Shown piece by piece: positions 19,503 to 31,800 of a stretch of DNA of 64,000 bases (within the stretch, counting starts at the first letter, position 1; the number at the start of each line of letters is the position of its first letter). A program made the position numbers and the translations under genes. The notes under the pieces are model-generated. The model was not told the origin of the DNA and ran no database searches. It was given only the letters and a program-made list of their open reading frames with translations. This DNA is from Pinus tabuliformis. Lineage: Eukaryota; Streptophyta; Pinopsida; Pinales; Pinaceae. Location of the stretch: positions 952,528,842 to 952,592,841 of the forward strand of contig CM062817.1 in assembly GCA_031772625.1 (NCBI GenBank), read 5' to 3'.

Positions 19503-20106
19503 GGATTGTAGTCACCAAAAAGAATCTCAGCAACTGCCTCACCACCAGCCTGATCAGGATATCTTACGCAAATAATGTTAGAGATTTGAGGATCATTTAC
19601 TGCAAATGACACATCCACTAGTCTGCCAGGGAGGATGAAAATCACCATGGGTATTTTGGTAGCATGAGAAACTTGATACACTAATTTCTCTTGTTGGCCT
19701 GGTAGAGTCAATTTTATTCAATCTTGTTCCTCCTTTTCTTGGGTTTGGTCTAAGCCAACAACTACAACCACGTCATCCACTTCCTTTGCAGTCTCTATAG
19801 CTTCACTGAAAAAATTGTTATAAATTCATGCCAGGTCCTCACACTCGGAGTAATATAGAGTCTCCCTAAAATATCTTTGCAAGCCTTGAAGTGGCGTTAT
19901 GTTGTGACATGGAAGACCTAGACACTCACAAGAAGTAGGAGAGGATAAGCATTTTTCACTACCTAAGCATACGGTTACACATGTGTAGATTGCAAAATGA
20001 AATAGCTATTTATGAATGATTCACGTGTTTAGATTGTAAAATGAACCAAGTATTTATGAATGACTGTTTGTCTAGGAAAACTGACCATCATAGTTTCCTA
20101 AGAGAG
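19503..20106 (-). pseudogene. beta-xylosidase exon, 3' part: LGNYDG to FGDYNP
   Basis: Resumes at LLGNYDG directly after the LTR element. An extra stretch of about 130 bp containing a short tandem duplication (GATT-CA-TTCATAAATA type) precedes NITPLQGLQRYF. Then EAIETAKEVDDVVVVVGLDQ, EEQD, a TGA where the family has Arg (CGA to TGA would do it), KLTLPGQQEKLVYQV, LVDVSFA-ND, YPDQAGGEAVAEILFGDYNP and a GT donor at 19502. Confidence 0.92.
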
Positions 20107-20288
20107 TATTAAACACATACATGATGAAGGCAAAATATGAACGATAAGAATGAGATTACATATATTATTGACATGATATACATTTATAGTAGATAGTGTG
20201 ACCCTTGGATTCATATTCCAAGTGGTCTCTTGGACTCTGATCCTTGTTCACATTTGACACCAACCCATAGAGGACTAGGTGTCCAACA
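20107..20288 (-). repeat. 3' LTR of the 3.8 kb element
   Basis: Minus strand begins TGTTGGACACCTAG and ends in a TGTGTTTAATA tail where the partner has TGTGTTTAACA. Longer than the 5' copy by an insert around 20220-20250 (CCAAGTGGTCTCTTGG region). Confidence 0.82.
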
Positions 20289-20412
20289 TTCACCCCCTTA
20301 ATCCAAAGGGGTATGTATGAGTCCAAGAAGAGAGATGTAATACAAAATGTGAAAAAACTCATGGCAACACTAGGCTAAATGTGCTCTCTAAAATGTTGGT
20401 ATAAGGGGGTGT

Positions 20413-20745
20413 TTTAAGGATGACCACCAACACTGGAACGCTTATTGCAGTTCCCCAAACGCTTCCAAATCTAGCATCAAGCTACGTCTTCTGCTAGAGG
20501 AACCTCTCCTCATGTTTTGAAGAGTTAAACTTTGAACCTTTAAAAAGAGGTCTCACCCCACATAAAAAGGGAGAACCTAAACCTAAAAAGAGAGGTCTCA
20601 ACCTGTGATGGTTTAAGGATGACCACAACCTTTGGAATTCTTAATGCAATTCCTTGAACTTTTCAAAAACTGGAAAGAAGATGAAGTCTTCTTCTAGAGG
20701 AAGTGTCCCCAATTCTTTGAAGAGATGTCTCAAACCCAAATAGAT
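20413..20745. repeat. Imperfect tandem duplication inside the 3.8 kb element
   Basis: Two copies, about 197 bp apart, start with GGATGACCAC (20417 and 20614) and share GGAA-TTAATGCA-TTCC, CTTCTTCTAGAGGAA and GAAGAG blocks. A third partial start (GGTTTAAGGCTGATCA) lies at 20745. Non-coding, close to the element's 3' end. Confidence 0.7.
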
Positions 20746-20949
20746 GGTTTAAGGCTGATCATAAACTGAAGGCATGCCTAGGGGCATCTTTGTCTCTAGC
20801 TACAACTCTGAATCTAGTATGCCAAGTTGTGACTCAGGCTCGCTTGATGTGGCTTTGAAGCTTGTAGATTACCATCATTTCCTTCCTTGTCATATACAAG
20901 GTGAGAAGATGGAAAAATCTCAATTGCAAGACATTTTAATATTCTATAC

Positions 20950-22410
20950 GAAATTCTAACATATGACTGAAATATCTTCTTGGCTGTTGAGGCCTATTGC
21001 CAAGAAGTGATCCATCAAAGATGAATCTTTGTTCTTGCAGGAGGCTTGCTTTTGAAGAATCTGTATGAAGAATGAGTACATTGACCACAACGCTTGCACT
21101 GATGAATATCAAAAAATGATCTTTCATATGGCCAACACGGTCACAATGTTGGCATATATCATTCTATTGTTGTTGTTGTTGTGGAAGAGGAGCAGAATCT
21201 AGAACAACTGAAGGTGAACTACCATGAATAAACCCAATACTATGAAATTTGAGGAGCTTTGAGTAATCTAGAATATGAAAAGACACATCCTTTTCATATC
21301 CAAGACCATTTTTGTGCTTGTTATGGATAAGCTCTTCCTAAGGTCTGATGATTGGCTTGGGAAGTGTACACTGAACCTCTACATATTTATACACGTCTAC
21401 TCCTGAAATGGGCACTACATCTATCATTTCTTATCACTGATGGGATTCTATCTCAATGTTATTGATTTTACCACTTGTTGGTTGCTCATGAGTGTCATGA
21501 TGCTTATGTTGTTGTAACTCATGTCGCTAGAATTGAGATTCTAGTTGCAGAAACTCAATCATTTCTTGTGCATCTTGTAAACATATTTGAATATTAAAAA
21601 ATGTGTCCTTGTTTATTTTTACTGTATCATGATCAAGGGAATGTAACAGAGTTATTAGGAACTCTTAATGCCTCAGTAATTTTGGACATTGTCTTAGTAA
21701 AAATAAATTCCTCAAAGGATTTGAACAGTCGGGTGGATTCCCTTCCTTGTTATTTCAACTTTCAGAAAACAATGGCATATAAAATCAAGACACCATTTAC
21801 AGTCCACGTGTTTGTTTCAAATTCAATGCACTCGGATCTAACATTTGACATGACTTGCCTTTTTAGAGAGAGAGGACAGTTGTCAAAGCAAAACTATGAC
21901 TAGGCCAAAAAGCAAATCGTGTTATTGACTTCCAGCTCTAGCTCTGACGTTCCTTCAATATGTCAATATTCCAAGAGACTAATGCACTTGTTAGACAAGT
22001 AGAAGATTCGCAAACAAGCACTTCCACTAGTGCAAAAATGCACAATAATCAATTTCGATGTTTTTCTTGGTTACCAAATGAACATAAATATTAGTAGCTT
22101 GATTCGATAGAGAATAATTTGAAATTGGTTCCTTTAATCCTACTAGAGAAACAAACAAAAATATTATTGGAAATGTGGAAAGAGTGCACAAGTTTCAGTT
22201 AGTTCTTCTACATCTACCTCTTAGGCTCCAAAAGAGAGCTTCTTCATCAAGGAATCCCTTACAGTTAGCCAAGCGAAAGCCTTTGTAACACAAGAATTCA
22301 AGTATGTCTTTTGCAATGGTGTTTCTAGTTAACAAAGGTGGGAGAAGACGAGCCACAATCAATGTGATTAAACGAGCTAATGAAGAGGCTTCAACAAGTT
22401 TAAACACACA
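20950..22410 (-). pseudogene. gag-like region of the 3.8 kb element
   Basis: On the minus strand a short Gln run precedes CQHCDRVGHMKDH (near 21100-21160), a retroviral-type zinc-knuckle shape (C-x2-C-x4-H-x4-H). Upstream, 22407-22195 gives a 70-residue open stretch with no family I recognise. Stops are frequent. Called gag from the knuckle and position only. Confidence 0.5.
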
Positions 22411-23755
22411 TGCAATGGCGTGATGTTGGAATATAACTATAATGGTAGCTACGAGATTATCAAAAGCTTATCATAAAGGCCCTCTAAAGCTTCAATGCAA
22501 TTGACTTTAATGGATGGTAGAGTGTTAGTTTACACAAATAGTTCTAGCATGGGATTAGGCACAAGCATGTAATTCTGATACTTCCCAATGAATAACAAAA
22601 GTAAAACAATAACACAAGTATTAAGAGTTTAATCTTTGGAAAATCCCCAGCCTTAGTCTACAGAAAGTCATTTAAATTTTGAATTCTTCTAGTGTCAGGC
22701 CAGGAGGTAACTCCTAAAATGAATTCTAAATTCTTCTTGTGTCATACTCATGATGATTGTATGATAATGTTACCAGAAATATTCGCAACACAATCCTACA
22801 ATGAACCTAGTTTCTCATATCCAAGGTAACTGATAAGATCAACAGAAAGGAGACCAGGCATTACAAAAAGAAATATGAGACTCCATACAATTATATGCAT
22901 GGAAAATGGCTTAGGTAATGCAAAAACACCGAAGAGATGGATAGATAATGGTCTTCGCATTAGGTTTGTTGTTATTATCTCTATGAGTTACTCAAAATAG
23001 AGTTTTGACATCTCAGATAAATGGTAGCGAAATTCTAGGCTTGAGAAATAGAGTTCTACGACATGACAGTAATGAGAAGGTTGGACTGGTATGGAAATAA
23101 CGCAATAGTTAGGGGATAGAGATGCAACAATGACATAATGGATAAGCAGAGTAATGGCATGTTGAATTCAATCAATATACCTTAATTTATTTGCCTCAAA
23201 TTCACCAATCAGAAACAACCGTTTGGATAGAGAGGACTCCAACTTCCTCCTTTGTGATTGTTATTTATATAGAGATGTCTTGGAAAAGGGAATTATTAAA
23301 GAAACAATTCACAATTCCTCCATCACGTCCGTGACCAGTATTTAGGTAGAAATAATGTTGCTAGAAAAGCTGCAAATGATTCAAAACCCAAATAAATCCA
23401 TTGTCGAACTCATGCCAATAACATTAAGAGTTCCAAGGTTCACTCTCACATATACACTGTAAAATGAGTGTAACGTTCTATATGTGTCAACACAAATCTG
23501 ATCAACCATAATGGTAAGGAGGCAGGTCCATTTCAAGAGCAAGGAAAGCAAAGCGTTTTGGTGCAGGTATGCAAATAATATAACTCAGAGCAAAAGAAAT
23601 GTGATTATACAATAGTAGAGAGAATGATAGTGTTAGGTCTGCAAGGACAACCCTCTGGTGCAGTTCCGATAGGAAAAATGAGGGTGCCCAGATTGAGGTC
23701 ACAAAAAATAATGGCTCACACTTTGGGCAGGAGATCGCCTACAACTCTGATAACA

Positions 23756-23912
23756 TGTTAAACACATACATGGCGAAGGTAGAATCTGAAGGATAAGCAT
23801 GAGGTTACATATATTATTGACATGATATACATTTATAGTACATGGTGTTACCCTTGGATTCCAGTGGCTGTTCAAATTCCACACCAACCCGTAGAGGCTT
23901 AGGTGTCCAACA
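23756..23912 (-). repeat. 5' LTR of the 3.8 kb element
   Basis: Minus strand TGTTGGACACCTAAGCC to TGTGTTTAACA, then TGTTATCAGAG. Alignable with 20107-20288 over most of its length (shared ACATATATTATTGACATGAT and ACCCTTGGATTC). Confidence 0.85.
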
Positions 23913-24551
23913 GTTGTATTATTAGCATAGGTCCAATGATAGCCAATTTCTTGGTCCATGTTTTAGATAAGGGTAGATGTTTTATGTTGTTCTTGAGAAG
24001 TACAATACCTTGCCTTGTAGCTTGCAATGCTAGTCTTTGATGTTCAGCAGATCACACAACCTTCATTTTATGTTTTCCCTCCAGTTGATGGTTTATATCA
24101 CCATAAAAAATCCCAAGACATATGCGCATAGAGAAAAAATTGAGAAGGGCTCTATCGATATCTAATTCATTCACTTTTCCTTTTTTTATTGCTAAAATTG
24201 TGTATTTTTGCAAATAACTTGCACAGTCGACATACATTCCTGACAAAAAAACATGTGGTAATACTACTATTAGAAGCATAAGTGGTCGTCTTATCAATAA
24301 TTGCATGGTACTCATAGTATAGAGAAAACAAATTGACTAAAGATAAGGCTTCTAAAAGAAATTGATGGATGATTGCAACTAGAGATAGATTGCAGTCACG
24401 GTCTCGCAGTGCTAGCGAGAAGGTTGGAATCACCACGCGTTGGGACTCCATTAAGGATGTTGAAAGAGAACATGATACCATTGGCATGCCCTTTCTCTAC
24501 ATAGCTCTTGAATGATGGTTGATATGTATCCAACAAGTCTTGTTTTCTCAC
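23913..24551 (-). pseudogene. beta-xylosidase exon, 5' part: TYQPPFK to IGPxAN
   Basis: Reads QDLLDTYQPSFKSYVEKGHA, FSFNILNGVPTR, LLASTAR, then a damaged nucleophile segment (RDCNLS for the usual SDCDA). After frame change come [58 protein letters not shown] and AIIGP. It stops at ANNTT, exactly where the LTR element begins (23912). Confidence 0.92.
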
Positions 24552-25294
24552 CTACTCAAAAACATTAAATTAAAAAGCGCTCTTGAATTAGCACAAACCC
24601 ATTAAAATCCAACTTCTAGTTGCTAACCTTAGCAATTTGTCTAAACTAAGATATGCATAGTGGAACTTTACCATTAAACCTAGTTTCATATAGAGAAGCA
24701 AGTATTTGGGGAGATTTTCAACACTAGGTAAAGCTAAAAAATATAGTTTTCAATTTGTATTTTAATCCCCACCATCAATTAATATGAGGATTTTACAGTG
24801 TAAAAAAAATTCCAGTGGACTATTTAAAATCATATGGTGAGGATACTATAAATGGTTTTCATTGTTGTAGGCCTAAGGATAGAAAACAAGTTTGTTAGGT
24901 TGTTAATAGATGCAAAATTTAGAGGGAACGATGCTAGTGTTTCCCAGTGAATGCACTATATTTGAAAACTATAATAAATAGACCATTATGTTCGTAAAAC
25001 TTTAAGGAGGATAAATATAGTCCTCCATACCACTAGACATACACACATGTAAACAATGGAGGTGTAGTCCACAGTGAGAGAGATGTATGCCTCCTTGTGG
25101 AGGACTATAATGCTTGATCACAGTGTGACTGGCCTAAGTGGGCAATGGTGCACACTAGTTGTATTGATCGTCATAAAACCCTGTAGCTTGGAGGCCATCG
25201 GAGACTATATCTATCCTCACCCAAAAGGCCAATACCTCCTTACATGAAAAAATAGAGAAAAGATGGAAATGAAGAGTTGGTAATAGAGTTTTAC

Positions 25295-25607
25295 CAGATA
25301 ACTGAAGGAGAAGTGAGTATGGCCTTCCCAGTTATCCATGTCGTAAGCTGTGAAATGCTCGTAGCAAGGAAAAGTTCTCAAGTGAGTAGAAGAGCGAACA
25401 TTTGTTTTAGAAGAGGAAGAAAGGGGATCATCATGTAATCCCCTAATGTAGGAAACATAGAACCTGATAGATAGCAAAGGATCTTCTCCCAATGTTTCAT
25501 GACCCCGACCCCATCGACGATCTCTAAATATACTGATATTGGGCGCGCAGAACATAAGCCCTGACTCCTACCCTGCATTATCTATCTCTAGCTTCAATAC
25601 TAATCAC
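25295..25607 (-). pseudogene. beta-xylosidase exon: FRDPRWGRGQETPGEDP region
   Basis: After a CAG acceptor the exon starts VISIEAR, then after a lesion at the AMYNAG position reads FCAPNISIFRDRRWGRG and HETLGEDPLL, YIRGLHDDP and, after a frame change, EHFTAYDMDNWEG. It ends at a GTAAAA donor. These are the most conserved GH3 beta-xylosidase motifs, so the call is firm. At least one stop and one frameshift are present. Confidence 0.9.
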
Positions 25608-25769
25608 CTGCACAACCACAAAGCGTATGAACTTATTTAAGTGAGTTGCATTATAGGTATTCATAGCATTATAGAATACAATGGAAATGGCAATATTTCC
25701 TTCCTTTACTGGTAAATGAGATGAGATATAGGAATTCATTACATTATAGAAATAAAATTGTAAGATTCA

Positions 25770-25921
25770 GACCTGGGCAATGTGATACGAGAGTTTGACA
25801 TCAAAGGATGCAATAGTTAGTATGAGCTGAGAAAAAATGGTCGTTGTATGAATGGGACCATTGAATTGAATGTCGCAAACCCAATGGGAAACTCTGTGTA
25901 GAGCTTTTGACCAAGCCTAGA
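25770..25921 (-). pseudogene. beta-xylosidase exon: WSEALHGVS region
   Basis: Minus strand reads WSKALHRVSHWVCDIQFNG, TTTIFSQLILTIASFD and KLSYHIAQV, then a CAG/GT donor. This aligns with the WWSEALHGVS, TSFPQVILTAASF and IGQV blocks of plant beta-xylosidases. An acceptor-like TCTAG precedes it. No further upstream exon could be identified to 27000. Confidence 0.87.
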
Positions 25922-28572
25922 ATTTTAAATTCCCTCTGCCCATCACAAATGAAAATTTGATGACGTTTTTTAATTTTCATGCCCTTCATTATAATTTTTA
26001 TCTAAATTTGAAGGTATCAACCTTCTTTAACCTCCTCTAATGTGGAAAATCTCTTTTAGTTACTCTTTCATCTCTACTTTTATTAATATATTTGTGAGAG
26101 TGCCTTATTTTTTCCTAATTTAACATATGTGTTTTCTTGAGATCATAATCACATTAATCACCTAGGCCCTGAAATTTTCATAACACTAAAAATAACCAAA
26201 AACATATTAAACTAAATAATCACCTATAAATGACATTAATGTAGCATTAAGTCAATATTAACTACCATACAAATTAACCTATCCTTAAAAATGGCTTGGG
26301 GAAAAGAAGGAAATGTGACACAATAAAATAAGTGACATGATAAGAACACCATTTAAAACAACTTTGGACAAATCACTCATGTATTTGACTGAGTAAAGCT
26401 ATGGTACCCACCAAATTTCAGGGATGTGTGGAGCTATGTACGCTACCAAAGTAACCCAAGGCTTGCCTGTGTCCCCAATGTCTTGATATCGCCTCTACCA
26501 CAAACGAGACAACGAGGCATCCCACAAGGGGTGAAATAAGTTCTTATGGGATTTGAACCATGGGAGAGAGGAAAATATCACGCTAAAAACATACTGTAGA
26601 AGCTTGTAATTTCCTTTGACCATCAAAATGTCCTTGTAAATTCATATTATGTGTTTATATGTTTATAAATTCTAATATAATAGCATGAAATAGAAATTGG
26701 TGGTAAATAAGTATGGAGAAAACCAACAACACATATGGAGAATAGTGCAACCCACATAACTGTAGACACAACGTCACCTATCAAATTAAACATTGTTTCC
26801 CCTCTTATTTCTACAACTAAATCATGACCAACATCGGTGACTGCTAAACAATCAAACTTGAATGATGGTATCACTTCTTCCAATGTTACCAAGGATTTAT
26901 GCCTATGTCTACAAACTCCTTAGAGGAACCACGACCACAATGATGCAATCTATGAAGCTAAAATATGTGTGAGGGGAGTCCAACCTCAGTGGGAAAATAT
27001 CACTAATCCCGCCACTTATCTTACAATATCCATTCTTGACAACATTGAAGGCTTACATTAACATTGCACTTCTAAATATACTTAACCTCTAATCATATAC
27101 AACAATGGATAACTTGTAAAATGAATATTATTGAAAATTGTTTGTTACTATGGTGCAAAGCAGGATGTCAATAAGTTTTAGGCTAGGCTGCCACTAGTTT
27201 GAAGACACAATCAACAGTGAGACATAGTTAGGTGGGGATAATGGGTTTAGAAAATTTTGAACTTCACTCAACCCTCGCATTTTCTAAAAGTGGATGCGAT
27301 GAAAGCAAATTAATTTTAAATTTCATCCAAGGAAGCATAAACCAACCTGAATAATGGGAAATAAGAGAACCCAACACTTCTTGAAAACATAATGAAACCT
27401 ATAGATGAAGCCAAGAGTTGCTCCTCGCAGGGTCGTGTGGAAATGTGCATACACATTCATCTTGTGATGACATCATAATGATCACTTTGAAGCTCATGTC
27501 ATGATTATTTATTAATACACCTTGGTTACTTATTGTGGTTTCTTAGAAGCTAACTCCTAACAATCGTGCTTATGACTTTCTTCTCATTCCAGTCTATAAA
27601 ATAACCCATGGAGATGTGTCAGTTGTCATGACATTGCAAACAGACAGAGTTTTATTTCCCCAAAACTTATTTGCTACTAGATTCACTGCCATGACAATAG
27701 TTGAAGAATAAAATGAAAATATATCGGATTGGTATATGAAGTAGGCGTTCTGTTCAGGAGGTTCTTTCTAGCTTTACTCATTAGATAAATCATACAAGAA
27801 ATGAATAGAAATAGTTTAGAGGTATGTGTTTTGGGATATGAGGGAGTGGGTACCTTTTCTCCTTCAAGAAAAAGGATTTAAGAGATTTAAAATTTCCTTA
27901 TTACCTCGTCGTTGCTAACTAATATATTTCTCAGGCACTTGAATTGTATCAATACAACAACAACTCAATATATTCTCCATTTATATAGTTTTAAACTAAA
28001 TTTAAAAGACATTATATCATACAACCTCTATCTATTCTCATTATTATCTTATTTACATCCCACGTTAATGCAAGCTTGTGTGGTACAATCATAGTCTTGA
28101 GGAGTAAATAAATACAATGCTTCAAAATTAAAATATAATGCTTTCCAGACAGTTTACAAGACCTCATAATTACAAAACCAATGCCTTCTAGACCATATTA
28201 GCTATAGCATTCATTACATTCGTAGTAAAATATAATATGATATTCAAACATTTATGTACTCTCTCTTCAAGAATTATAGTCAATGCAACATGGAAGGGAT
28301 GGTGTTGGAGCCTGATAGGTACTAGCGTAGTAGGCAATCAACATGAGCATTTAAATCAACTTAAGTTCAAACTATGTTATGTGTCGATCCCCTATCCAGC
28401 CTCCTATGAAATAGAGGTATAATAGATTTTGACAGTTTAGCTTTGAAATTAGACGTCAAAATAATGAGTTGTAGATGCAAAAGACCAATCAAAACTGACA
28501 TGTAAAAGATTTCTCCCACCATCAAATACATTCTGCTATGAAAAATACATCCCGTGGGACATCAAATTCCAG
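25922..28572. other. No recognisable gene
   Basis: AT-rich sequence upstream of the pseudogene. The missing first exon(s) of the beta-xylosidase may be decayed here, but no conserved block could be read. A GGTTCAAATCC motif near 26548-26558 (minus strand) resembles a tRNA/SINE B box without a credible A box. Confidence 0.4.
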
Positions 28573-28820
28573 TCCTAGATCCAGGTCAAGCCAATGGAAT
28601 CAATTACGACATTCACAGTATGTAGTTGTTCATTCTGGACTCTTCTAAAATATTTTTTAACCACCTATCAAGGTTATAAATGGGTATTAAATGCTCATGC
28701 AAAAGGGTTAGTTAGACTAGTTGTCAATCTTAACGAGGGCTTTCGAGAGTTCATTGAGCCTAGGTGTGTGCTATGGTTTTGTATTCTATAATGAGAGCTT
28801 TTTTCCTATGATGGTGCATC
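28573..28820 (+). repeat. Dispersed 240-bp repeat, copy 2
   Basis: Second copy of 15078-15320, same orientation, 13.5 kb away. Similarity starts and ends at matching points (AGATC-AGGTCA at the left, ATGGTGCAT at the right). Confidence 0.85.
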
Positions 28821-31800
28821 CACATAACGGAGTGGAAATTCACCAAAATACATGGGTAACTAACTATTGCAACTACTAACCCAATAAGAACTCCTTCGAG
28901 TGCATGGTTCTTTCATAATCTCAATTAAATCCACCTAAATGTATAGGAAACTTCAGGTTTTTAGTCGTATCATGCTCCATAGAGTTTATAACCAACATAA
29001 TGCACTCATAAAGAATTCAACTGACACATGGCCCATACTCTATCAGATATTTTGCGCTATATTAAACAAGTTATCTCGATCATTAGGGACACATGGATAA
29101 TGGGTATGACTTATTGCAAGAGTCATACAATGATACACCCTTTACATAGTACATAGATAGATATGGTTAGATACTATTTACATGCTCCATAACATGAAGG
29201 AAATAAGTACAAGATTTTATAATGTCGCATGTTATTACAGTAATCCTCCCAAGAAACAACTATAACTAAGATCAAGCTCAAAAACATCAATGAACAATAT
29301 ACATAATCTACACACAACATGTTAGACTTCCTCCAAATATAAGATGTGATTCATATTTCTACATGGTCTTGGTTTGGATTCAATATAATAAAAGGTGCAC
29401 CTTGTTTATCGATCTACAACCAATCTCCATTGCTACCACAAGGAATATCATTACCATTATTTTGGATGAAATTCCAAAAACTCTCTATTATGTCTACAAA
29501 ATCATTATGTCCTCCATGTTGAAAACTCATAATTCCAACGAATAAATATCTACCATTAACACTGTGTATAAAATAATATAGCTTCAATTCATCTTTCACC
29601 ACTATAATAACCAACCACTAGTTATTCATTGTAGAAAAGTTCTAGCATCTCTACAACAAATTCTTCATATATGCTCCTCCATTATGATTTACTTATAGGA
29701 TTGTCATCTCAAAAAACATGCGGATTGGAGACCAATCAAATATTTTGGCCAAACATTGGGACCACACAAAATAATCAGGAACTTATTGTACTATAGGGTC
29801 TAACATCAACCTAACTATAAACATTGAACAATAGCACATTTTTGGAGTTAAAGAGCAAGAGAGCCCATCGTTATATAACATTCATGATTGATGAGAAGTT
29901 TCAATAGATTACCATGGACAAGATTGGAACTCCTTGGAAATTTATGATGATTTCGGTGCTTATAAATGCAATATTCAATCTCAAAAATGGTTATCCTACA
30001 ATCCATTTAGAATTTAAAATTTCAGCTCCCATACCAAGGATAATGCCTCTTTACAATCACACTCATACAAGGAATAGAACTAGGACTTGGTGTTAGTCCT
30101 TTGACAACCAATCTACCTTGAACAAGACAACACTTGACCTACTTATTGATGGTAGCCACACACAACCCTTTCAGTCCACATGTCTTGAACACATTTTACA
30201 AGTCCTCTTGCCTCCAATTATGCAACTCCTCAATATGCATCTATCAATGAACTCAAATCCTTTAGGTTACTCAACTCGGCTGAACAAACGTTTCCCTCTA
30301 GCTACCTCCTTTTTCCTTAAAGGTATGCAACACTTACAGTCTTTGAATAACTATTCACAACTCCATTTGTGAACAAGTCTTCGGTATGCCCACTTTTTCC
30401 ATACTACTACTCCAAGATGACAAGTATAGGGCTATGGAGGTGGCCCTTCTTCTCACTGTCTCAATCTTCTACAATACATTTAACTAGGGCTAGTTTTCTA
30501 GCCCACTTGACTCCTACTTTAGTCCTTCAAAGTCTACACATCCTTAGGCCCAATACACCTACCCTTCTACCAGTCTTGTTGTCCTTCATAAGTAGAAGAC
30601 TTATGGCTCTTCTTTGACAATCACTTAAAAAACCTTCAACTGTACTTGGACTACGATCAATATTCCCATCCACAGTCAATTATTTTACTAATCTAGGGCC
30701 CACAACACTGCCCTCATCTAGGGCTCTTCAAGTATTCCACCTAATATTGATTTGAGTCCTCTCAAAACCACTATTCTTGTGTATAAAATGCTTTGTTGTC
30801 GAATCTATGAAAAAATATGAATTAATCCTCTTATCACCCTTCTAAAAATTTATAGATGATTAAACTAGGGTCACAAATCATCGAATAATAGCCCATTGAC
30901 TAAATATTTATAGGCTTGTCCAGATCTCTGTCCAAAAAATATAGAAAGTACACCAAAATGAACACCTCTTCATGTTAATCCATTCCTCATATGGTACATT
31001 TCTTCTGCTCAATCTTCTACTTAGGTTCCACCCTCCTTTGGGTCTGTTATCTACACACATACTTCTGCAAACCACCTTCGAGATCTATGGTCTATATTGC
31101 AAAGATAAACCTTGCTCTAAGGGTCAGACCCCTATTCTTCTACACAGATTTGTCACAATCTTAAGGGCATACCTTATAGATTGAACATGCTAGGAAACCA
31201 CCCTAACTAAGGCATTCTACTTTTGTTCTAATTTCTTCAAAACAAACCCTATCCACCCATAGAAAAAAAAAACAATTCTTGCCTCCATAAGAGACTCGGC
31301 CTAGCTCATATGGATCCATAGATTCTAGGCATTTCTTTGAGTGAACCTTGACCAGAGCTTTAGATCTCTATGGCCCTTCAACTACAATTACCTTAGACAA
31401 TATTACATTGGTGGATACTTAAGTTATGGCCCTAAATTATAGTGTAGGACCTCCTCCATTTGTATTGATATTTTATCACAGAACTTGCAGCCTACTAACC
31501 ACGACAAGACAGGGTCTCAACACTCTATGCTATTTCATAATTTTATGAGGCCTTCACACAGAAAAAACACTACAAACACATGCCCAAATTCTCATGAGTC
31601 ACCTCTCTTGAGCTTGATCTGCCAAAAGAGAACAAAGAGTATGACATCCTACTTCCTAGCTTGAATCCATTAAGTTATGTGACTGTTATCACCCCAAGAA
31701 ACTCTCCTAGGTTGTAGCTCGGAGATGCTTGGGAACATTACAAATTCAACTTATTGTTGTAAATGGATGAATGGAATAGATGATGCTTGTTCAAGCCAGA

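Larger units (their letters stand above)
20107..23912 (-). mobile_element. Non-autonomous copia-like LTR element inserted in the beta-xylosidase exon
   Basis: Minus-strand element bounded by short LTRs: 5' LTR 23912-23756 (157 bp) and 3' LTR 20288-20107 (182 bp). A TGTTATCAGAG primer-binding site lies just inside the 5' LTR and a polypurine AAGGGGGTGAA just before the 3' LTR. The interior is gag-like only: a Gln run and a CCHC-like knuckle near 21090-21160 (CQHCDRVGHMKDH). No RT, RNase H or integrase was recognised, so it must have moved in trans. It sits in coding sequence; no clear 5-bp target duplication is visible (ACAAC and CTCTC on the coding strand). Confidence 0.83.
16870..25921 (-). 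pseudogene. Plant beta-D-xylosidase (GH3, BXL-type), broken and retrotransposon-split
   Basis: Minus-strand gene with recognisable exons at 25921-25770, 25607-25295, 24551-23913 plus 20106-19503 (one exon cut by an LTR element) and about 17470-16870. Together they cover most of a plant GH3 beta-xylosidase: N-terminal barrel, second domain and C-terminal FnIII-like domain. These enzymes are normally secreted and remove xylose or arabinose from wall xylan and arabinan. The first roughly 60-90 residues, with the signal peptide, are not found. Lesions: stops within LTLPGQQ-preceding and GLSY-following motifs, indels around the nucleophile region, and the insertion. No intact product is possible. 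Confidence 0.93.

Noticed and set aside
26540-26580. tRNA gene or SINE suggested by GGTTCAAATCC
   Set aside because: The B-box-like word is present on the minus strand, but no A box at the right distance and no cloverleaf can be drawn.
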